A stretch of DNA of 64,000 bases. Source: Deltaproteobacteria bacterium (GTDB taxonomy: Bacteria; Myxococcota_A; Polyangia; DRWM01; JAAZOP01). Positions 1 through 8,162 of the stretch are shown here, in pieces. The notes under the pieces are model-generated. The model made no database searches. It had not been told where the DNA came from and saw only the letters and a program-made list of their open reading frames with translations. Where the stretch lies: assembly GCA_016218815.1 (NCBI GenBank), contig JACRCX010000046.1, positions 31,321-95,320 of the forward strand, written 5' to 3'. The position numbers and the translations under genes are program-made. Each line of letters opens with the position of its first letter. The stretch's first letter is position 1.

Positions 1-1
1 G

Positions 2-394
2 TCGATCCCCCGCGAGACGGCCCAGCAACTCGGACCGGCGAAGGCGTTCGAGTGGCTGCGCGTGCTGCGCCTGGAGGCCGGGCCGGAGGCGGAGCCGCAG
101 GACGTACGGCATCTGGCCGGCGGCGAGCCGCAGGTCGGCGGCCAGCCGGTCTCGCTGATGACGGTCAACGAGATCGCCGAGTTCCGCCGCCGCATGCAGG
201 AGCGCGAGGACTCGGCGCGCCACGACCCCGGCGCTCCCGAGGCCCATCGCGCCGCCAGGGTCCTTGCCCAGTACCTCCAGCGCATCGGCGCGGGCGACGC
301 CGAGGTCGCGGCGCGCTTCATCAAGGGCGTCTGGCGCATCCGCGCCGACCTTTCCGTCCCCGCCGCGCAGGCGGTTTGCGGGAAGAAGTCGTAG
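2..394 (+). CDS. C-terminal fragment of an unidentified protein (runs off window start)
   Basis: The frame is open from the first bases of the window to a TAG at 392-394, so this is the 3' end of a gene that begins outside. The visible 130 residues are charged and helical-looking (EIAEFRRRMQERED, then ARVLAQYLQRIGAGDAEVAARF). I recognise no domain. A GTG at 62 could serve as a start, but the reading continues upstream without a stop, and the residues before it look like ordinary protein, so a longer gene is more likely. Codon use is GC3-rich like the neighbours. Confidence 0.5.
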   Translation, partial: SIPRETAQQLGPAKAFEWLRVLRLEAGPEAEPQDVRHLAGGEPQVGGQPVSLMTVNEIAEFRRRMQEREDSARHDPGAPEAHRAARVLAQYLQRIGAGDAEVAARFIKGVWRIRADLSVPAAQAVCGKKS

Positions 395-488
395 ACACGC
401 CGGCCGCACCCGCCAAGCGGCCGGCTCCACCGTCTTCGCCCGCGGTTGATCCCCGCTCCGTACCGGCAGTCAAGGACGTCCCTCCCCC

Positions 489-551
489 GCACCTCCGGAC
501 CAACAACTTGTCCCTGACGACGAACCAAGAACCAAGAACTTCTCGAACTTG
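489..551 (+). repeat. Dispersed element A, copy 1
   Basis: This copy reads CACCTCCGGACCAACAACTT, then an accompanying tract with AACCAAGAACCAAGAACTTC, then a TTGACC box. It belongs to the A/C-rich family also found near 14679, 16581, 19363, 40621, 44225, 47148, 55187 and 57580. It is the only copy not followed by a gene in the same direction, since the next gene ends head-on at 592. The rest of 395-591 holds nothing I recognise. Confidence 0.6.
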
Positions 552-591
552 ACCCCCGCCGCCCGCCGGCCAACGATGACCGCCCGATGTT

Positions 592-1674
592 TCAGGGGCC
601 CGCTGCCGGACGCGCGCAACGGAAGCCTGTGGGGCCGGACGGCATGCGATTCGCGGCCCGCAAGTCGATCGCGCCGCCCGCCTCCGGGCCGGCGTCGAGC
701 GCCCCCTTGCGCAGGCGCGAGACGACGCCCACGTCGGGGATCTCATTGAAGCAGTAACTCCCCGGCTCGGGGACGTAAGCCGTGCACTCATCGAGGGCCC
801 CGACGACGCACGGGTTGCACCACGGAGGCGACAGGGCGTAGGCGGTCTCGCAGTACTGGTCCAGGACGAACTCCCCGATTCCGGACGCCATGTCCTCCAC
901 GCCATAGGGTGACCGGGCGTCCGGGTGGCTGCCGACCGGCCCGGTCTCACCCGGGCACCCCGGCATCAGCGATCCCACCCGGTCGCAGGTCGGCGCCTCC
1001 TCACCCCACGGGTAGGTCTGACCGTCCGTGCCACGCGCCGCCTTCTCCCACTCGGCCTCCGTGGGAAGACGCCCACCGACGTACGTGCAATAGGCGACGG
1101 CCGCGGGCGTGGTCCTGCTGATCATGCAATTGAAGGGGTACTCGCTGCGAGCGGGGTCGCGGTATTCTTCCGCACAACTATCCGGCACCGCTGGGCAGTA
1201 CCCGTCTGCGATGCATTGGCGGTACTGCGCGTTCGTGACCTCATACCGGTCAATGTAGAACGGCGGTACCCACACGGTATGCTGCGGCCACTCGTCCGGG
1301 TCCCCGAACCCGTCCGGACTGCCCATCAGGAACGAGCCGCCCGGGATGCAGATCTCGTCGGCTCCGGGCGAGCCGGAACAGGGCAGGTCCTCGCCCATGC
1401 ACCACGGGGGCGGCGCGTCGTACTCGTCCGGCAGAACATCGGCATCCGCATCGCGCACCGGGAAATCCCGGACCGCGTGGTCGTCCGGTTCGCCGTCGCC
1501 CCCGGGCTCCGGCAAGTCCGCGCCGTCATCCGCCCCGATCGCGTCGGTCCCATCCGGAGAGGCGTCGTCCGCGATGGTGTCGTCGGCGAACGTCGTCCCG
1601 GACTGGTAGCACCCCACGGGCATCGCGGACAGAAAGGCGAGGAAACCGAAAACGCTCCCCGAGCGTGTGCTCAC
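592..1674 (-). CDS. FGE-sulfatase-domain lipoprotein, cassette copy 1
   Basis: Predicted lipoprotein of 360 aa. The GTG start at 1674 overlaps the upstream stop (GTGA), so it is translationally coupled to the small lipoprotein gene. Lipobox ending at Cys22 is followed by an acidic Asp/Ala/Gly tether (about 30-90), then a formylglycine-generating-enzyme-type domain from about 108 (PGGSFLMGSPDG, IDRYEVTNAQYR, GRLPTEAEWEKAARG, TYPWGEE, final GFRCARP). The catalytic cysteine pair of true FGE, normally before the final arginine motif, is not visible: that place reads LRAANR. A binding or structural role at the cell surface is therefore more likely than sulfatase maturation. The paralogue at 4360-5466 is close in sequence. 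Confidence 0.85.
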   Translation of the reverse strand: MSTRSGSVFGFLAFLSAMPVGCYQSGTTFADDTIADDASPDGTDAIGADDGADLPEPGGDGEPDDHAVRDFPVRDADADVLPDEYDAPPPWCMGEDLPCSGSPGADEICIPGGSFLMGSPDGFGDPDEWPQHTVWVPPFYIDRYEVTNAQYRQCIADGYCPAVPDSCAEEYRDPARSEYPFNCMISRTTPAAVAYCTYVGGRLPTEAEWEKAARGTDGQTYPWGEEAPTCDRVGSLMPGCPGETGPVGSHPDARSPYGVEDMASGIGEFVLDQYCETAYALSPPWCNPCVVGALDECTAYVPEPGSYCFNEIPDVGVVSRLRKGALDAGPEAGGAIDLRAANRMPSGPTGFRCARPAAGP

Positions 1675-2273
1675 AGGATCTCCTCCATCCACGCGTGCAG
1701 CCGCTCCAGCAACATGGTGCCGCGTTCCTCCGGCAGCGAAGCGCGGCCGTCGTCCGCCGCCGGGAACGACAGCACGGTGAACACGCTGCCCGTCGGGTAC
1801 CGTCCGGTCGGGCCCGGGCGCCTGCCGTAGATCACCACCACCTGCTCCCCCGGGGGCGGCAACCGCGGAAGCGGCAGCGCGCGCAACGACGACTCCCTCC
1901 GGTTGGGATCGCGCTCGAAATGGCCGATCTCGGACCCACTGTCCACGATCATCACGTCTCGCGCTCGGACGGTGCCCCGCCACTCTTCGTTGACCCGGAT
2001 CGTTGTTTCGACGGCATCATACAAGGCCCGGTCATCAGCATACTCGGAGACGATCCCGTCGGCAACCACGTGCTGCGCCGTGACCGTGCCGACCAGGACG
2101 CCCTCGACCAGGTGCAGGCTCATGCGCAGCCCCGTTTCCGTGCTGGACCCGGCCAGGGAACCCTCCTCCTCCACCTGTTGGACCGCGTCCCCCCGGCCCT
2201 GGCAACCGGACACGACCACGGCACCCACTGCCACCAGCACGGCCGCCGTCACCCACCTCGAAATGGTCTCCAT
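1671..2273 (-). CDS. Small lipoprotein of protease cassette, copy 1
   Basis: Protein of 200 aa with a signal peptide and lipobox VVSGC (Cys24). ATG at 2273 follows a strong GGAGGGAG ribosome site. The middle reads as beta-strands with TTIRVNEEWRGTVRARDV and PPGEQVVVIYGRR. This resembles the general pattern of secreted OB/NTR-like domains (Thr-x-x-x-Val...Lys/Arg-Gly...Gly-Glu-x-Val-x-Val), but that is a pattern impression, not a confirmed family. It lies 17 bp after the metalloprotease stop and overlaps the FGE-domain gene by 4 bp, so the three genes form one transcript. The equivalent in copy 2 is 5463-6062. Confidence 0.75.
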   Translation of the reverse strand: METISRWVTAAVLVAVGAVVVSGCQGRGDAVQQVEEEGSLAGSSTETGLRMSLHLVEGVLVGTVTAQHVVADGIVSEYADDRALYDAVETTIRVNEEWRGTVRARDVMIVDSGSEIGHFERDPNRRESSLRALPLPRLPPPGEQVVVIYGRRPGPTGRYPTGSVFTVLSFPAADDGRASLPEERGTMLLERLHAWMEEIL

Positions 2274-2290
2274 GCTCTCTCCCTCCTTCC

Positions 2291-3928
2291 CTACAACGCA
2301 AAGAAGACGCCGACGCGCGGGCTCGGCGAACCGGACGTGAAGACGATGCCGGGTGAACTAAGGGCCCCGTCCGATACGAGGCCGCCGCTGGTGTACTCGT
2401 CGTAGTAGTTGAGTTCCGACGTGTCGACGGCGTCCCGCCAGTACGCCAGCGCCGACGTTGTGCCGTTCCGCTCGCGGAAACCCAGGACCCAGTCGTCATT
2501 GGTCGCGTCGTAGGTTCCTGTGAGGTCGCCGTGCAACGTTGCGAACCAGCGCCCGTCCCGGGCCGGCAGGAGGGGCTCGGCGGTTTGGCTGCCCACGCAT
2601 GGCGATGAGCCGATGTTCACCCAGAGCAGTCGGTCGCGGATGTGGGGGCGCGGGTTCGTCCCGTCCGGCCACCAGATCCTGCATCTCGTCGTCGACTCGC
2701 ACGCGATCGCGGGTGCGAAGGCGACGTGGATGGGGCACCACCCGTTCGTGAGACTGTCGCAAATCGCATCGGGACAGTCGTTCCACGTGGCCCCGTCGTC
2801 CAGGGACTTGCGGAACTGGAGTGTGTAGTTGCTGTCCGCGTACACCATCAGGATGTCGTCCGTGCCGGGAAGGCGTCCCATGCCGGGACGGAGGGGCGTC
2901 GCGATCCCCGCGGACGCGGCGGCCGACCACGAGGTGCCGTCCGAACTGCGCCTGACCTGGACCGTCCGCGAGGTGGTGTCATCCGGGTACGCGATGATGT
3001 AGTAGGCGGAGCCCCGCACGAGGCTGACCCCGGTGAAACTCTTGGCGCCCGATACGGCCGACCATGTCGACCATGTCGCGGCGCCGGTGCCGTAGGTCCA
3101 GTAGATCTGGCCGTCGTCAGCCGCGCTCGAGATGCGCGCCAGCAGGTACCGATCGGTGCTGGACACGTAGCCGTACGACACGGCCGGCGCGAGGGTCGTG
3201 GATCCGCCGGGGTCGATTCCCTCCCCGTAGGTCGATCCTCGGGTGGTGGAGTACTTGTACTCCAGGGTGGCGTCCGTCCGGCCGGCATACCCGTGCCCGT
3301 TGCATGGGGCACCTCCCCCGTCGCAGCGAAGCGCCGCGTAGTCGTCGGGGTACAGGAACCGAGCGCCGACACCCGGGGTGCCTGTGTACATGACCGAGGG
3401 GTTGACGGCGGAATCGGCCAAGCCGATGGCGTGTCCCAACTCCCGCAGGGTCGTCGCCCAGATGTCCACGCAGCCCTGCTGGCCCAGCTCGCCGCAGTGG
3501 GCCCAGTTCATGTGGAAGTCGATGTCCGCCTCCGTGCACTCGCCGCTGGGGTAGTCGGTGACCGTGGTTGCGATGGCGCCGGGGTTCGCCGTATTCACGG
3601 GATTCGCGTTGATCAGGATCGTCCCGGTGGCCGCGTCCTCGAGAGTCGAGGACCCTCCACTCGAAAGCACGAGATTCGTGCCGCCCTGACTGTTCCACAC
3701 CCAGCGTGCATTCGCGATGGTGTCGCCGACGTCGTAGCCGAACTCCGCAAAGTGGTTGGAGTTGATGTACACCGGGACCGAGATCACGCCCGCGCCGGGC
3801 CAGTGGCAGAATCGGTTGCCATAGGCGGATGCGTCGCGCGGAAGCAGGGCCGCTGTGGTCCCGACGACGACTACCATGGTCAATGCCCATGACCGCAATC
3901 GCGTGCTTCGTCGGAGGGTCGCGCTCAT
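2291..3928 (-). CDS. Matrixin-like secreted protein with degraded zinc site, cassette copy 1
   Basis: Protein of 545 aa, the same length as its paralogue at 6080-7717. ATG at 3928 is preceded by GGGAGG; longer upstream readings lack a signal peptide. Signal peptide about 1-35, matrixin-type domain about 40-215, then a C-terminal half with Asp-box/BNR signatures (SSDGTSW, LDDGATW). The zinc motif HExxHxxGxxH is altered to RELGHAIGLAD (residues 162-172): the first and third histidines are Arg and Asp, while the Glu, middle His and PSVM Met-turn remain. Loss of two of three ligands predicts no protease activity. It is first in its operon behind the palindrome array at 4267-4326. Confidence 0.85.
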   Translation of the reverse strand: MSATLRRSTRLRSWALTMVVVVGTTAALLPRDASAYGNRFCHWPGAGVISVPVYINSNHFAEFGYDVGDTIANARWVWNSQGGTNLVLSSGGSSTLEDAATGTILINANPVNTANPGAIATTVTDYPSGECTEADIDFHMNWAHCGELGQQGCVDIWATTLRELGHAIGLADSAVNPSVMYTGTPGVGARFLYPDDYAALRCDGGGAPCNGHGYAGRTDATLEYKYSTTRGSTYGEGIDPGGSTTLAPAVSYGYVSSTDRYLLARISSAADDGQIYWTYGTGAATWSTWSAVSGAKSFTGVSLVRGSAYYIIAYPDDTTSRTVQVRRSSDGTSWSAAASAGIATPLRPGMGRLPGTDDILMVYADSNYTLQFRKSLDDGATWNDCPDAICDSLTNGWCPIHVAFAPAIACESTTRCRIWWPDGTNPRPHIRDRLLWVNIGSSPCVGSQTAEPLLPARDGRWFATLHGDLTGTYDATNDDWVLGFRERNGTTSALAYWRDAVDTSELNYYDEYTSGGLVSDGALSSPGIVFTSGSPSPRVGVFFAL

Positions 3929-4069
3929 GGATCTTCTGCCTCCCGGCCCCGGAGCGTCCCCCCGGGACCGCACGACCCGCCACCTGCACCCGGCACCGAC
4001 CGGCTGCTTCGTGCGGGACCCATTACGATCGACTACGCAACGACACGAACCCGTCGCGTCAACGGGCTT

Positions 4070-4083
4070 GCGGGAACCGTGCC
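4070..4083 (-). promoter_or_regulatory. Candidate -24/-12 (sigma-54) promoter, copy 1
   Basis: On the minus strand this reads GGCACGGTTCCCGC, with the required GG and GC dinucleotides 10 bases apart. The -24 half is good (GGCACG), while the -12 half (CCGCA) departs from TTGCA. The counterpart in copy 2 sits at 7860-7873, and both are exactly 14 bases before the shared GACGGGTTCGTGT block. Alignment between the copies is the main support. Confidence 0.4.
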
Positions 4084-4266
4084 GTTCGCAACGAGTTGGC
4101 GGTGGCGGATGGAGGAGTGGGAAGCGGGTCGGGACCCTCTGGATCTCGCGACAGCAACTGCCCGGCAATTGCAGATCAATGCGACATCGTGCCGGGCGGA
4201 ACCGCACCGTCTCGGACGTGGACGGCGGGGGGCCACGTTGCCCCCTGGCCCGCTCGGGCGTGATGT

Positions 4267-4326
4267 GGATCGCCGGCGATCCAGGCCTGGATCGCGGGCG
4301 ATCCCGAAACGGATCGCCCGCGATCC
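4267..4326. promoter_or_regulatory. Triple palindrome array, copy 1
   Basis: Three 16-bp palindromes start at 4267, 4289 and 4311, exactly 22 bp apart: GGATCGCCGGCGATCC, GGATCGCGGGCGATCC and GGATCGCCCGCGATCC (the last two differ only at the centre). The 22-bp pitch is about two helical turns, so bound dimers would stack on one face. The near edge is 184 bp upstream of the candidate -24 element, a normal distance for enhancer sites of sigma-54 activators. The activator at 8163-9650 is the obvious candidate binder. Tandem hairpins acting as a terminator for the preceding gene are the alternative. Confidence 0.65.
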
Positions 4327-4359
4327 GCCGCTCTTCCGGTCTAGCGCTGATCCCCGCTG

Positions 4360-5466
4360 TCAGGGAGTCGGGGCGGGACGCACACAACGGAAACCGCCGT
4401 AGAACCCCTGGTCGTCACGGTTCGCCGCACGAAGTTCGGTTGGATCCGGGCCTTCCCCGAAGTCGGCCCTGCCCTTGCCCGCACTGAAACCGCGACCGGA
4501 GGACAAGCAGCCGCCTCCCGGCTCCGGCAGCTCCATCGTGCACGATACTCCCGAACCGGTAATGCAGGGGTCGCACCAAGGGGGAGAAAGCAAGTAGGTC
4601 GTCGCACAGTAGCTGTCAAGAACCAGCTCGCCGACGCCTGACGCCATGTCGTCGACCCCGTACGGAGACTGCGCGCCCGGGTGGCTGCCGACCGGCCCCA
4701 ATTCGCCAGGACACCCCTCCAGGGCCGCCCCCACCCGGTCGCAGGTGGGCGTCTCCTCGCCCCACGGATAGGTCCGACCGTCCGTGCCACGCGCCGCCTT
4801 CTCCCATTCGGCCTCCGTCGGAAGGCGCCCGCCCCAGTAGCGGCAATAGGAGTCGACTGCCGTAAGGCTTGCGCTGCAGTGGAACGGATAATCGCTGCGG
4901 CCAGGATCCCGATACTCCGCGAGGCAATCGCCGTGCAGGTCCGAATCCGGACAGTATCCATCGGCGACGCATTCGCGGTACTGGCGGTTGGTCACCTCGT
5001 ACCGATCGATGAAGAACGGCCCCACCCACACGGTGTGCTGCGGCCACTCGTCCGGATCACCGAACCCGTCCGGACTGCCCATCAGGAAGGACCCACCGGG
5101 GACGCAGATTTCGTTCGCCCTGGGCGCGCCCGCGCAGGGCACCTCCTCGCCGGTGCACCACTCCGGTGGCACGTCGTACTCGTCCGGCGGAACGTCGGCA
5201 TCCGAATCGTCCATGCCGTCCGCATCCACGTCCTCCACACCGTCGGCATCCGGGAGTCCGCCATCCGCGTTGTCCACGCGGTCGCCGTCGCCGCCGGGCT
5301 CGCCGAAGTCCGCCCCGTCTTCCCCCTCAATCGTCTCGCCCGCCTCTGGTCCAGGAACATCGATGCCGGTGTCGTCGGCAAGGGTGGTTCCGGAATGGTA
5401 GCAGCCGGCCAGGGCCAAGGAGAGGCCGGCGAGGACGCCCAGACCGCCTCCCGAACGCAAGCTCAC
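4360..5466 (-). CDS. FGE-sulfatase-domain lipoprotein, cassette copy 2
   Basis: Lipoprotein of 368 aa, paralogous to 592-1674. The GTG start at 5466 overlaps the preceding stop by 4 bp. Lipobox ALAGC (Cys22), acidic tether about 30-100, FGE-type domain about 120-365 with PGGSFLMGSPDG, IDRYEVTNRQYR, GRLPTEAEWEKAARG and the terminal GGFRCVRP. As in copy 1 the FGE catalytic cysteine pair is not seen. The two copies differ mostly in the tether and in the loop before the last 30 residues, which suggests divergence at a variable surface. It is the third gene of the copy-2 operon. Confidence 0.85.
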   Translation of the reverse strand: MSLRSGGGLGVLAGLSLALAGCYHSGTTLADDTGIDVPGPEAGETIEGEDGADFGEPGGDGDRVDNADGGLPDADGVEDVDADGMDDSDADVPPDEYDVPPEWCTGEEVPCAGAPRANEICVPGGSFLMGSPDGFGDPDEWPQHTVWVGPFFIDRYEVTNRQYRECVADGYCPDSDLHGDCLAEYRDPGRSDYPFHCSASLTAVDSYCRYWGGRLPTEAEWEKAARGTDGRTYPWGEETPTCDRVGAALEGCPGELGPVGSHPGAQSPYGVDDMASGVGELVLDSYCATTYLLSPPWCDPCITGSGVSCTMELPEPGGGCLSSGRGFSAGKGRADFGEGPDPTELRAANRDDQGFYGGFRCVRPAPTP

Positions 5467-6062
5467 AGAATCGCCTCCATCCACGTCTGCAGCCGCTCCA
5501 GCGACATGCTGCCGCGCTCCTCCGGCAGCAAGGCGTCGCGCTCATCCGACAGCGGAAACGCCAGCACCGTGAACATGCTCCCGGTCGGATACCGCCCGGT
5601 CGGGCCCGGGCGCCTGCCGTACACCACCACCACCTGCTCGCCCGGCGATGGCAGCCGAGGCAGCGGCAGCGCGCGCAACGACGATTCCCTCCTGTCGGGA
5701 TCGCGCTCGAAATGGCCAATCTCGGACCCGCTGTCCACGATCATCACGTCCCGCGCTCGAACGCTGCCTCGCCATTCCTCGCCGACGCGGATCGTCGTCT
5801 CGACCGCGTCGTACAGCGCCCGGTCATCAGCGTACTCGGAGACGATGCCATCGGCAACGACGCGCTGCGCCACAACGGTACCGGCCAGTACGCCTTCGAC
5901 CAGGTGCAGGCTCATGCGCAACCCGGTTTCCGTGCCGGACCCGGCGAGGGATCCCTCCTCCTCCTCGGTCTGCCGAATCGCATCCCCTCGGCCCTGGCAA
6001 CCGAAAACGCTGACGAAACCCACCAGCAGCGACGCCACGCTCAGCCTCCGCCCACTCCCCAT
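5463..6062 (-). CDS. Small lipoprotein of protease cassette, copy 2
   Basis: Protein of 199 aa, close to 1671-2273. ATG at 6062 is chosen because GGAGGGAAGG lies just upstream and the lipobox SVFGC (Cys22) then follows a normal signal peptide. An upstream in-frame ATG would add eight polar residues. The mature part carries the same TTIRVGEEWRGSVRARDV and SPGEQVVVVYGRR segments as copy 1. It lies 17 bp after the protease gene and overlaps the FGE-domain gene by 4 bp. Function unknown; a partner or inhibitor of the neighbouring protease is possible but unsupported beyond position. Confidence 0.75.
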   Translation of the reverse strand: MGSGRRLSVASLLVGFVSVFGCQGRGDAIRQTEEEEGSLAGSGTETGLRMSLHLVEGVLAGTVVAQRVVADGIVSEYADDRALYDAVETTIRVGEEWRGSVRARDVMIVDSGSEIGHFERDPDRRESSLRALPLPRLPSPGEQVVVVYGRRPGPTGRYPTGSMFTVLAFPLSDERDALLPEERGSMSLERLQTWMEAIL

Positions 6063-6079
6063 GTTCCTTCCCTCCGCTT

Positions 6080-7717
6080 CTACCACGCGAAGAAGATGCC
6101 GACCCGGGGGCTGGGTGATCCGGCGGTGTACACGATGCCGGGCGAACTCAGCGCGCCGTTGGATACCAATCCCCCGCTAGTGTAGTCGTCGTACAGGGCC
6201 GTACCCGCGTTGCGCCAGAAGGTCAACGCGGAGGTCGAGGCATTTCGTTCTCGGAAGCCCAAGACCCAGTCGTCGTAGGTCGCGTCCCACGTCGCCGACA
6301 GATCTCCGTGCAGCGTCGCGAACCAGCGGCTGCTCTGCGGTGGCAGGAGACGCGCACCGCTGGCGTTCACGACGCAGGTTGCGTCGCCGATGGTGACGGT
6401 GAGCCGTCGTTCGCGAATGTGCGGGCGCTCGTTCGTGCCGTCCGGCCACCAGATGGTGCACGTCGACGTCGACTCGCACGCAATCGCAGGCGCGAACGCA
6501 ACGTGAATCGGGCACCATCCTGGATTCTCACAAATTGCATCAGCGCAATCAGCCCAGGTCGCGCCGTCGGCGAGCGACCTGCGGAACTGGAGCGTGTAGC
6601 TGTCGTCCGCGTACACCATGAGGATGTCGTCCGTGCCTGGCAGTCGGGCCATGGCGGGCCGGACGGGCGCGGTGATCCCCGCGGACGTTGCGGCGGACCA
6701 CGCGGTGCCGTCCGCGCTGCGCCGGATCTGGACGGTACGCGTGGCGGTGTCATCGGGGTACGCCATGATGTAGTAGGCGGAGCCCCGCACGAGGCTGACG
6801 CCGGTGAAACTCTTGGCGCCCGACACGGCCGACCACGCGGGCCATGTCGTCGCGCCGGTTCCGTAGGTCCAGTAGATCTGGCCGTCGTCGGCCCCGCTCG
6901 TAACGCGAGCGAGGACGTAGCGATCCGTGCTGGACACGTACCCGTAGGCCACGGCCGGAGCCATGGTCGTGTAGCCGTTCGCGGGGTCAGTTCCGTCCGT
7001 GAAGGAAGATCCGCCGTTGGTAGAGTACTTGTATTCCAGCATCGCGTCCGTCCTGCCGGCGTACCCGTGCCCGTTGCAGGGCGTGCCGGCGCCGTCACAG
7101 CGGAGCGCCGCGTAGTCGTCGGGGTACAGGAAGCGTCCGCCGATGCCGCCCGCCCCGGTCGCGTGCATGACCGACGGGTTGGCGTCCGAGTGCCCCAACC
7201 CGATCGCGTGGCCCAACTCGTGGAGCGCGGTCCTCCACATGTCCGTACACCCCTGCTGGCCCAACTCTCCGCAGTGGGCCCAGTTCATGTGGAAGATGAT
7301 GTCCATCTTCGTGCACTCCCCGGCACCATTGAAGCTCCACGCGGTGCTCGCGATCGCTCCGGGCTGATCAGGTTTCACCCGGTCGGCGTTGACGAGGATC
7401 GTTCCCAGCACCGCGTTCTCGAGCGTTGAAGATCCGCCATCCGTGAGCGTGAGGATCGTGCCACCTTGGCTATTCCAGACCCAGCGCGCGTTCACGATGG
7501 TGTCCCCGGGTTGGTAGCCAAACTGGGCGAAGTTGTTGAAGTTGATGTAGACCGGGACGGAGAAGGGAGTCGTGCCAGGCCAGTGGCAGAATCGGTCGAG
7601 GTAGGCCGATGCTTCGCGGGGAACCAGGGCCGCGAACGTTCCGGCGACGATCACGGCTGTCCAAACCCGCGACCGCCAAGCTGCGCAAGCTGTGGTCCGT
7701 CCGAAGGTCGCGCTCAT
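6080..7717 (-). CDS. Secreted matrixin-like zinc metalloprotease, cassette copy 2
   Basis: Protein of 545 aa with signal peptide 1-38 (cut near REASA/YL). The catalytic domain carries an intact HELGHAIGLGH (residues 166-176), that is HExxHxxGxxH with all three zinc ligands and the catalytic Glu, followed by a Met-turn PSVMHA. This is diagnostic for metzincins of the matrixin group. The C-terminal 280 residues hold Asp-box/BNR signatures (SADGTAW, LADGATW), probably a propeller for glycan or surface binding. Expected role: secreted or surface proteolysis. First gene of the copy-2 operon; ATG at 7717 has GGGAGG 13 bases before it. Confidence 0.9.
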   Translation of the reverse strand: MSATFGRTTACAAWRSRVWTAVIVAGTFAALVPREASAYLDRFCHWPGTTPFSVPVYINFNNFAQFGYQPGDTIVNARWVWNSQGGTILTLTDGGSSTLENAVLGTILVNADRVKPDQPGAIASTAWSFNGAGECTKMDIIFHMNWAHCGELGQQGCTDMWRTALHELGHAIGLGHSDANPSVMHATGAGGIGGRFLYPDDYAALRCDGAGTPCNGHGYAGRTDAMLEYKYSTNGGSSFTDGTDPANGYTTMAPAVAYGYVSSTDRYVLARVTSGADDGQIYWTYGTGATTWPAWSAVSGAKSFTGVSLVRGSAYYIMAYPDDTATRTVQIRRSADGTAWSAATSAGITAPVRPAMARLPGTDDILMVYADDSYTLQFRRSLADGATWADCADAICENPGWCPIHVAFAPAIACESTSTCTIWWPDGTNERPHIRERRLTVTIGDATCVVNASGARLLPPQSSRWFATLHGDLSATWDATYDDWVLGFRERNASTSALTFWRNAGTALYDDYTSGGLVSNGALSSPGIVYTAGSPSPRVGIFFAW

Positions 7718-7859
7718 GGATCCACCACCTCCCGGCCCCGGAGCCATCGCTCGGGGCCGCACGACCCGCCCTACGGCATCCGGCTCCGGCCGGTTGCCAT
7801 GCGCGGGACCAATCCCCATCGACGACGCGCGTACACGAACCCGTCCGGTCGTCGTCGAT

Positions 7860-7873
7860 GCCGGAAGCATGCC
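7860..7873 (-). promoter_or_regulatory. Candidate -24/-12 (sigma-54) promoter, copy 2
   Basis: The minus strand reads GGCATGCTTCCGGC, followed by A and T, with GG and GC 10 bases apart. It occupies the same aligned position as 4070-4083. The match to the consensus TGGCACG-N4-TTGCA is partial, so this is a weak call on its own. Confidence 0.38.
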
Positions 7874-8050
7874 GCCGGCAACCGGCGACAACCCGTCCGA
7901 GATGGCGCGAGAGTCGCTTTGGCTCTCGTCGCGAACCTCCCTGCGGGATTGGCGCGGCAATTCCGGCGGGTCGAAGCGCGTGACCGAACGCCCGTGACCC
8001 GTTTCGCGGCTCCGAGGCACGCCGACCCGAAGTCTGCGACCGGCCGCCGT

Positions 8051-8110
8051 GGATCGCCGACGATCCAGCTCCGGATCGCCGGCGATCCAGGCGCGGATCG
8101 CCGGCGATCC
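8051..8110. promoter_or_regulatory. Triple palindrome array, copy 2
   Basis: Three 16-bp sites start at 8051, 8073 and 8095, again exactly 22 bp apart. The second and third are perfect GGATCGCCGGCGATCC; the first has one change (GACGATCC). The near edge is 178 bp upstream of the candidate promoter and 53 bp beyond the stop of the sigma-54 activator. No other copy of this palindrome is seen in the window. Confidence 0.65.
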
Positions 8111-8162
8111 AACAGCAGCACTCGGCATCCGCTCCCCGCGGGCCCGCGTCCGCCGCCGACGT

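Larger units (their letters stand above)
3929..4359 (-). promoter_or_regulatory. Control region of cassette copy 1
   Basis: The 431 bp between the copy-2 FGE-domain gene and the copy-1 metalloprotease start contain no credible gene. Reading toward the protease they hold the triple palindrome (4267-4326), a GG-N10-GC candidate promoter (4070-4083), a conserved GACGGGTTCGTGT block 14 bases later, and a leader of roughly 130 bases. The region aligns element by element with 7718-8162, so it was duplicated with the genes. Confidence 0.6.
7718..8162 (-). promoter_or_regulatory. Control region of cassette copy 2
   Basis: The 445 bp between the sigma-54 activator stop and the protease start hold no gene. 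Reading toward the protease they contain the triple palindrome at 8051-8110, a GG-N10-GC candidate at 7860-7873, the GACGGGTTCGTGT block and a GGGAGG ribosome site. The order and approximate spacing match 3929-4359. Confidence 0.6.
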
